NCBI GenBank assembly: GCA_030690245.1
Contig: JAUYGW010000351.1
Span: 1 to 8,983 of the forward strand
Origin: Gallionella sp.
GTDB taxonomy: Bacteria; Pseudomonadota; Gammaproteobacteria; Burkholderiales; Gallionellaceae
Direction of reading: 5' to 3'
Length of the DNA stretch: 8,983 nucleotides
Shown: one piece after another, positions 5,680 through 8,983 of the stretch
Layout: each line of letters begins with the position of its first letter
Numbering within the stretch: position 1 is the first letter of the stretch
Notes under the pieces: generated by a model
What the model was told of the DNA's origin: nothing
The model's input: the letters and a program-made list of their open reading frames with translations, nothing else
Databases searched by the model: none
Translations under genes and position numbers: made by a program

Positions 5680-6612
5680 ATGGGCAAAATGATGGTGAGC
5701 GAAGCACGGCTGGTGAAAAGATTGGGGCTCCGTCCCCATGTAATTTGTCCCCATGTAATTTTGATTCAACTGAGGCTGAAGCAAATTACGAAATTCGGAT
5801 TTCTATTGATGATGGGGGTGAGCATGAGTGCGTGTGCGGGGGTGTTTGGAATCGGTGGCAAAAGCTGGAAGGAAGAGGTGCTGCTGCATGATGGCAGCAA
5901 AATCGTCGTTGAGCGGTCAGTCGAGCGCGGCGGGCGGCACGAGATAGGGCAGGAACCACCGATCAAGGAGCAGAGCTTGAGCTTCATAATGCCGGATGCT
6001 AACAAAACGGTTACGTGGACGAGTGACTATAGTGACGATGTCGGACATTCAAATTTTGACTTGCTCGCTTTGCATGTCTTGAATGGTATGCCTTACATCG
6101 TTACGTTTCCCAATGGGCATTTGGCCTACACCAAATGGGGGAGCCCCAATCCGCCTTATGTCTTTTTCAAGTACGACGGCAAGATATGGCAACGTATTTC
6201 GCTGGAGGAGCTACCAGCCGAATTCAAAACGATCAATGTCGCACTCGACGTTCGAGGGCGAGAAGTCGAGGAATTGGATAGCTTAGGTTTTGTGTCTGCG
6301 GAGAAGGTCAGAGAGTTAAATGCTCATACGACCATTCCAGAATTCAAGACCATTGTCCGTACTCCTCTGGATGCCTGGGCTGCACGCCCGGAGCACAGAG
6401 GACCAAAAGCCCCGCATCCCATTGCTTCGCCAACCAGTAGTAACTCAGAACTGATACGTACTGAAGATGGATGGCCATCACCAGACATGGTTGAGTTGAA
6501 AAGAAACTACTGGGGACGGAGCCCAACTACTGGGGACGGAGCCCAATTGATTTTATCGCGCGTCAACAATCCGAAAGAAATCAAAGGGGTCTACCATCGC
6601 ATTTCATTTTGA
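5680..6612 (+). CDS. Putative lipoprotein of unknown function
   Basis: The open frame is 310 residues from the ATG at 5680, but the first 27 codons run through repeat DNA (two PHVI-encoding units). A more natural start is TTG at 5761, which gives a 25-residue lipoprotein-type signal: basic n-region (R5, K7, K11), hydrophobic FGFLLMMGV, then MSAC with the candidate lipidated Cys25 (Cys52 of the long frame). Neither start has a good ribosome-binding site. The mature part contains KEEVLLHDGSKIVVERSVER, GQEPPIKEQSLSF, a WTSDYSDD region and a KWGSPNPPYVFFKYDGKIWQ block. It resembles uncharacterised betaproteobacterial proteins, but I cannot name a domain. Near the C-terminus a 20-bp tandem repeat (6507-6546) is translated within the frame (NYWGRSPTTGDGAQL), so the tail may be altered. 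Base composition is less GC-rich than rnf, suggesting transfer. Confidence 0.6.
   Translation: MGKMMVSEARLVKRLGLRPHVICPHVILIQLRLKQITKFGFLLMMGVSMSACAGVFGIGGKSWKEEVLLHDGSKIVVERSVERGGRHEIGQEPPIKEQSLSFIMPDANKTVTWTSDYSDDVGHSNFDLLALHVLNGMPYIVTFPNGHLAYTKWGSPNPPYVFFKYDGKIWQRISLEELPAEFKTINVALDVRGREVEELDSLGFVSAEKVRELNAHTTIPEFKTIVRTPLDAWAARPEHRGPKAPHPIASPTSSNSELIRTEDGWPSPDMVELKRNYWGRSPTTGDGAQLILSRVNNPKEIKGVYHRISF
5725..5761. repeat. Repeat at the 5' end of the lipoprotein frame: inverted-repeat arm plus 15-bp tandem duplication
   Basis: GGGCTCCGTCCCCA (5725-5738) is the reverse complement of TGGGGACGGAGCCC found twice at 6511-6524 and 6531-6544. It overlaps a perfect two-copy tandem repeat of GTCCCCATGTAATTT (5732-5746 and 5747-5761), which ends at the candidate TTG start codon. 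Confidence 0.8.
6507..6546. repeat. 20-bp tandem repeat (two perfect copies) at the 3' end of the lipoprotein frame
   Basis: CTACTGGGGACGGAGCCCAA occurs at 6507-6526 and again at 6527-6546 without mismatch. It is the inverted counterpart of the repeat at 5725-5738. The 20-bp unit is not a multiple of three, so gain or loss of one copy changes the C-terminal reading frame of the lipoprotein. Confidence 0.85.
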
Positions 6613-6633
6613 ACAACCATGCCACGTCAAATT

Positions 6634-6650
6634 AAAGGGGGTCACCCTTT
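6634..6650. terminator. Possible hairpin between convergent genes
   Basis: AAAGGG (6634-6639) and CCCTTT (6645-6650) can form a 6-bp stem with a five-base loop, in the 65-bp space between the lipoprotein stop and the mipA-like stop. It could end transcription from either side, but neither side has a clear U-tract. The same sequence is also a member of the inverted pair with 5572-5585, so it may simply be repeat DNA. Confidence 0.3.
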
Positions 6651-6677
6651 AGCCTGGATTTCCAAAAAAGACAGGGC

Positions 6678-7511
6678 CTAAAACTCCTCTTGTACCAGTG
6701 TTTTTGACTCGGCGAAGATCCAGGAAACGGCAAAACCCGCAGTAAAGTTTTGTTTGCGTTTAATCAGCGGGCTGTCCTCGAAAATGGCGCCGTGCAGGGT
6801 ATCCCATTTTACGAACCCACCTACCCAATAGCGGGGGAAGCGTTTGCTGAGGGCGGAAATAAATTGGCTGCCGGCGTAACCGCCGCGCGCGGTATAAGTG
6901 GGACGTGTCGCGGCCGCATACGCTGGATTAACACCATAAAAGTATTGGTGATAGCGCTGATCCGCAAAAATTGGCCCCGCCGACAGGCCGAGGTTCCAGC
7001 CGGCGTTTCCGCCTATGTCGCGCACGTCCATATTTAACTTTGGTTGGAACATATAACCCAAATACCTGGCGTTTATGTCGATGACCGGGCGCACCGGAAG
7101 CCGCAGATCAAGGTGTATTTTTTCCGGTTCGGAATGCAGCAGAAAGAGGTTCAGGGAGGGGCCGACTTCGAGGGTGGGATCCAGATCGGGCATGCCCTGA
7201 CGTGCCCGGTTGCTGGAACTTTTTACGGGCACGGAGCCATTCAGGCTTACATCCAGTTCAGCCTTGTCGCTTTTGAAAAAAAGACCGCGCACTTTTTCCC
7301 GGTCAATTTTCAGAAACTCGCCGCGATAAACAACGTACGGTATAGGCAGCACGTATGCTTGCCTTTCATCCGAGCCGCGATAGTCGGGAAAATCGATGAT
7401 CGCCACGCCCGCGCCGGCTTCCCATAAGGGGACATCGCGCGCATGGCAGGAAAGCGGAATCAGGCCCAGTGCAAGAAAAAGTATTGCAGAACATCCAATT
7501 GGTTTTTTCAT
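6678..7511 (-). CDS. MipA/OmpV family outer-membrane protein
   Basis: Predicted outer-membrane beta-barrel of the MipA/OmpV family (scaffold or porin-like proteins; the substrate is unknown). The 277-residue product begins with a Sec signal (MKKPIGCSAILFLALGLIPL, likely cleaved after SCHA). It then shows the family opening PLWEAGAGVAIIDFPDYRGS (28-47), the block YVLPIPYVVYRGEFLKIDR (53-71), and alternating amphipathic strands through GPIFADQRYHQYFYGVN (179-195) and GGFVKWDTLHGA (231-242). It ends in phenylalanine, as many barrel proteins do. The start at 7511 has GAGG seven bases upstream (7522-7519) and directly precedes the signal peptide. An in-frame TTG at 7550 would only add a poor extension. 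It stands alone, convergent with the lipoprotein gene and inside the lower-GC stretch. The family call is good; its biological role here is not deducible. Confidence 0.85.
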   Translation of the reverse strand: MKKPIGCSAILFLALGLIPLSCHARDVPLWEAGAGVAIIDFPDYRGSDERQAYVLPIPYVVYRGEFLKIDREKVRGLFFKSDKAELDVSLNGSVPVKSSSNRARQGMPDLDPTLEVGPSLNLFLLHSEPEKIHLDLRLPVRPVIDINARYLGYMFQPKLNMDVRDIGGNAGWNLGLSAGPIFADQRYHQYFYGVNPAYAAATRPTYTARGGYAGSQFISALSKRFPRYWVGGFVKWDTLHGAIFEDSPLIKRKQNFTAGFAVSWIFAESKTLVQEEF

Positions 7512-7542
7512 TTTTAGGCCTCGCACGGGATTTGCGATTGAT

Positions 7543-7556
7543 TTTAGCAAGCTAAA
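7543..7556. promoter_or_regulatory. Small operator-like palindrome upstream of the mipA-like gene
   Basis: TTTAGC AA GCTAAA is a perfect 6-bp inverted repeat about 30 bases upstream of the ATG at 7511. On the minus strand it overlaps TAAAAT (7546-7541), a possible -10 box for which no good -35 is seen. Its position would suit an operator or promoter element; this is a weak inference. Confidence 0.3.
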
Positions 7557-7704
7557 GGATCAGTTTCGCATTTCTTTTCGAGCGGCCATGCCACGTCGCC
7601 CACGCATTAACACGCTGATGCCCCTCAGCACGTTTTGCAGCGCGGAATCAGCGGTTCAGCGAAATGATGTGTGCTGCTGTTGGCGTGAGGCCCCTTTGAA
7701 CCTG
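7557..7704. other. Non-coding stretch upstream of the mipA-like gene
   Basis: No gene is seen. It includes CCATGCCACGTC (7587-7598), identical to 6618-6629 on the other side of the mipA-like gene in the same orientation. The stretch ends abruptly where similarity to the rnfA region begins (7705). Confidence 0.5.
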
Positions 7705-7764
7705 CATGAACGGGCAGAAGCCGAGGATCTTGACCATCACGATGTTGTTCGCGAACACCGCACC
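7705..7764 (-). pseudogene. rnfA: Remnant of rnfA (codons 10-29)
   Basis: The minus-strand translation reads [20 protein letters not shown], matching RnfA residues 10-29 with two substitutions (V14A, L25F). There is no start codon, promoter or further RnfA sequence. On its upstream side it is joined directly to a copy of the DNA that lies above the rnf promoter (7765-7823). It is a non-functional fragment of a duplication. Confidence 0.85.
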
Positions 7765-7823
7765 GGCAGTAGATAAATAGGCCATTCGGCATATTGACCA
7801 TCCGGCAGGTGCGGGTTAGGGTG
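7705..7823. repeat. Right copy of the direct repeat flanking the accessory stretch
   Basis: 119 bases matching 5282-5341 plus 5431-5489, with eight mismatches in total and an 89-base gap. It has the same orientation as the left copy, and the two copies enclose about 2.2 kb (5490-7704) with the lipoprotein and mipA-like genes. Confidence 0.85.
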
Positions 7824-7979
7824 TGATGCCTTGCAGCCTCAAAAAAGCAAGATTGGCATTTTTCACCAAAGAGGGGGTGTCTGGCGGGCATTAACGGTAC
7901 TTGAGGAAGGCTAAGCAGCAAGTCAGGCGCTCTGCGAGTGTGCTGCTTTTATACCTTTAGGAACACATAGGGGGATGAC
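7824..7979. other. Upstream region of the PAS/GGDEF gene
   Basis: The only clear element is the ribosome-binding site AGGGGG (7969-7974), five bases before the ATG at 7980. TATACC (7950-7955) could be a -10 box, but no matching -35 is visible. No gene is seen. Confidence 0.4.
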
Positions 7980-8983
7980 ATGAGCAAGTGGCCAGTTAAT
8001 CAAGACTCTTTACGCGCCGCCGCCGAGGAAAAACTCGCCCGCGCACACGCGCCGAAACAGAAGCCGCCCGCTGTCGAGAAACTCCTGCACGAACTTCGGG
8101 TGCATCAGATCCAGCTGGAGATGCAGAACGAGACTTTGCGGCAGTCCCAGATTGAACTGGAGATATCTCGCGACCGCTATGTGGATTTCTACGATTTCTC
8201 CCCTGTCGGTTATCTCACCCTCAGCAGGGAGGGCATGATCGCCGAAATCAATCTTACCGGAGCCGCGCTGCTCATGGTGGAACGCGACAAGCTACCGTAC
8301 CACTGCTTCGCCTCTTATGTTGCCATCGAGGATCGTGATAGCTGGCATCGCCATTTTCTGTCCGTGCTAAAAGACGACAACAGACGATCCTGTGAGCTGG
8401 CGCTTCAGCACGGTAGCGAGCCACGTTTTTACGCGCATCTGGATTGCCTGCGTCTGAAAAAAGAGGGTCAGGAATCAGCGGTACGCATCGTGCTGACCGA
8501 CATCACCGAACGCAAGCTGTCCGATGAAGCGGTGCGCTCCCAGGAAGAATTTTTTCGCACGATTGCAGAGAATGCCGAGGATTTTATTGCGGTGATAGAT
8601 CTGGAAGGCCGGAGGCTCTACAACAGCCCCTCATATGCCAAACTTTTTGGCAGTACTGAAGCCATAAAGGGCGGAGACTCCTTTGCCGAGATACACCCGG
8701 ATGATTCGGAGCGTGTCAAACAAGCGTTTAGGGATACCGTTCGATCTGGCCGCAGTCACTGGCTGAATTATCGTTTTGTACTGGCGGACGGCAGTACCCA
8801 TTACATGGAATCCTGCGGTTCACTGATCAGAAACAGCCAGGGACAGGCGTTGCGTGTCGTTGTTGTGTCCCGCGATATTACCGAGCGCCTCAAAGAAGAT
8901 GAAGAGATCCGCAGTCTGGCTTTTTACGACACATTGACACAACTTTCCAACCGCCGCCTGCTAAATGACCGCCTGGATCATGC
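7980..8983 (+). CDS. PAS-PAS-GGDEF sensor, probable diguanylate cyclase (partial, C-terminus beyond window)
   Basis: Cytoplasmic signalling protein; if the catalytic domain is intact it would make cyclic di-GMP. The visible 334 residues have no signal peptide or membrane segment. They contain a charged, Gln/Glu-rich helical N-terminus (about 11-65, with LHELRVHQIQLEMQNETLRQ). PAS domain 1 follows (about 66-178, starting DRYVDFYDFSPVGYLTLS and ending LTDITERK), then PAS domain 2 (about 188-304, with FFRTIAENAEDFIAVID and ending SRDITERL). The opening of a GGDEF domain comes next (FYDTLTQLSNRRLLNDRL, 315-332). The GG(D/E)EF catalytic motif itself lies beyond the window, so activity, and whether an EAL domain follows, cannot be judged. 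The start was chosen for the AGGGGG ribosome-binding site. An ATG five bases upstream (7975) stops after two codons. It is divergent from the mipA-like gene, and the signal it senses is unknown. Confidence 0.88.
   Translation, partial: MSKWPVNQDSLRAAAEEKLARAHAPKQKPPAVEKLLHELRVHQIQLEMQNETLRQSQIELEISRDRYVDFYDFSPVGYLTLSREGMIAEINLTGAALLMVERDKLPYHCFASYVAIEDRDSWHRHFLSVLKDDNRRSCELALQHGSEPRFYAHLDCLRLKKEGQESAVRIVLTDITERKLSDEAVRSQEEFFRTIAENAEDFIAVIDLEGRRLYNSPSYAKLFGSTEAIKGGDSFAEIHPDDSERVKQAFRDTVRSGRSHWLNYRFVLADGSTHYMESCGSLIRNSQGQALRVVVVSRDITERLKEDEEIRSLAFYDTLTQLSNRRLLNDRLDH

Noticed and set aside
5482..5784. Minus-strand 100-codon open frame upstream of rnfA
   Set aside because: Low-complexity composition, crosses the tandem repeat, and has no ribosome-binding site or recognisable domain.
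5680..6612. RAYT or other transposase coded between the inverted repeats
   Set aside because: The protein has a lipoprotein-like signal and no HUH, Tyr or DDE motif pattern.
7625..7921. Minus-strand 98-codon open frame between the mipA-like and PAS/GGDEF genes
   Set aside because: It reads through the decayed direct repeat in a frame different from the rnfA remnant and shows no protein character.

Overview
The window holds most of an rnf (rsx) operon on the minus strand, followed by a repeat-rich accessory stretch and the 5' end of a PAS/GGDEF signalling gene on the plus strand. The Rnf proteins resemble those of Beta/Gammaproteobacteria. The gene order A-B-C-D-G-E and the PAS-GGDEF gene would suit a betaproteobacterium, possibly a Gallionella/Sideroxydans-like one. 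That placement is inferred from general protein resemblance; no rRNA or other marker is present.

Layout: rnfE (1-463, cut at the window edge), rnfG (460-1125), rnfD (1122-2156), rnfC (2259-3917), rnfB (4099-4557) and rnfA (4793-5368) are all transcribed leftward. A good sigma70-type promoter lies at 5395-5423, just upstream of rnfA. Together they encode the membrane NADH:ferredoxin oxidoreductase. RnfC takes electrons from NADH. RnfD and RnfG carry covalently bound FMN. RnfA and RnfE form the membrane core with an Fe-S site. RnfB carries the ferredoxin-side Fe-S clusters. D/G and G/E overlap by 4 bases (ATGA). The A/B, B/C and C/D gaps are instead filled by palindromic repeats of different families. 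RnfB appears to have lost one of its two C-terminal ferredoxin motifs through an in-frame fusion of the two.

From 5490 to 7704 the base composition looks visibly less GC-rich. This stretch carries a putative lipoprotein of unknown function (+ strand) and a MipA/OmpV-type outer-membrane protein (- strand), in convergent orientation. The lipoprotein gene is bracketed by nested inverted repeats, with short tandem duplications at both ends. The whole stretch is flanked by direct repeats: 5282-5489, which contains the start of rnfA and its promoter, and 7705-7823, a decayed copy. The second copy carries a 20-codon rnfA remnant and lacks exactly the rnfA start and promoter, apparently removed by a deletion between 8-bp repeats.

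The right end (7980-8983) is the N-terminal part of a two-PAS, probably diguanylate cyclase, sensor. I see no tRNA, rRNA, CRISPR array, transposase or integrase, and no clear evidence for an undescribed multi-gene system. The most notable items are the shortened RnfB and the repeat architecture.
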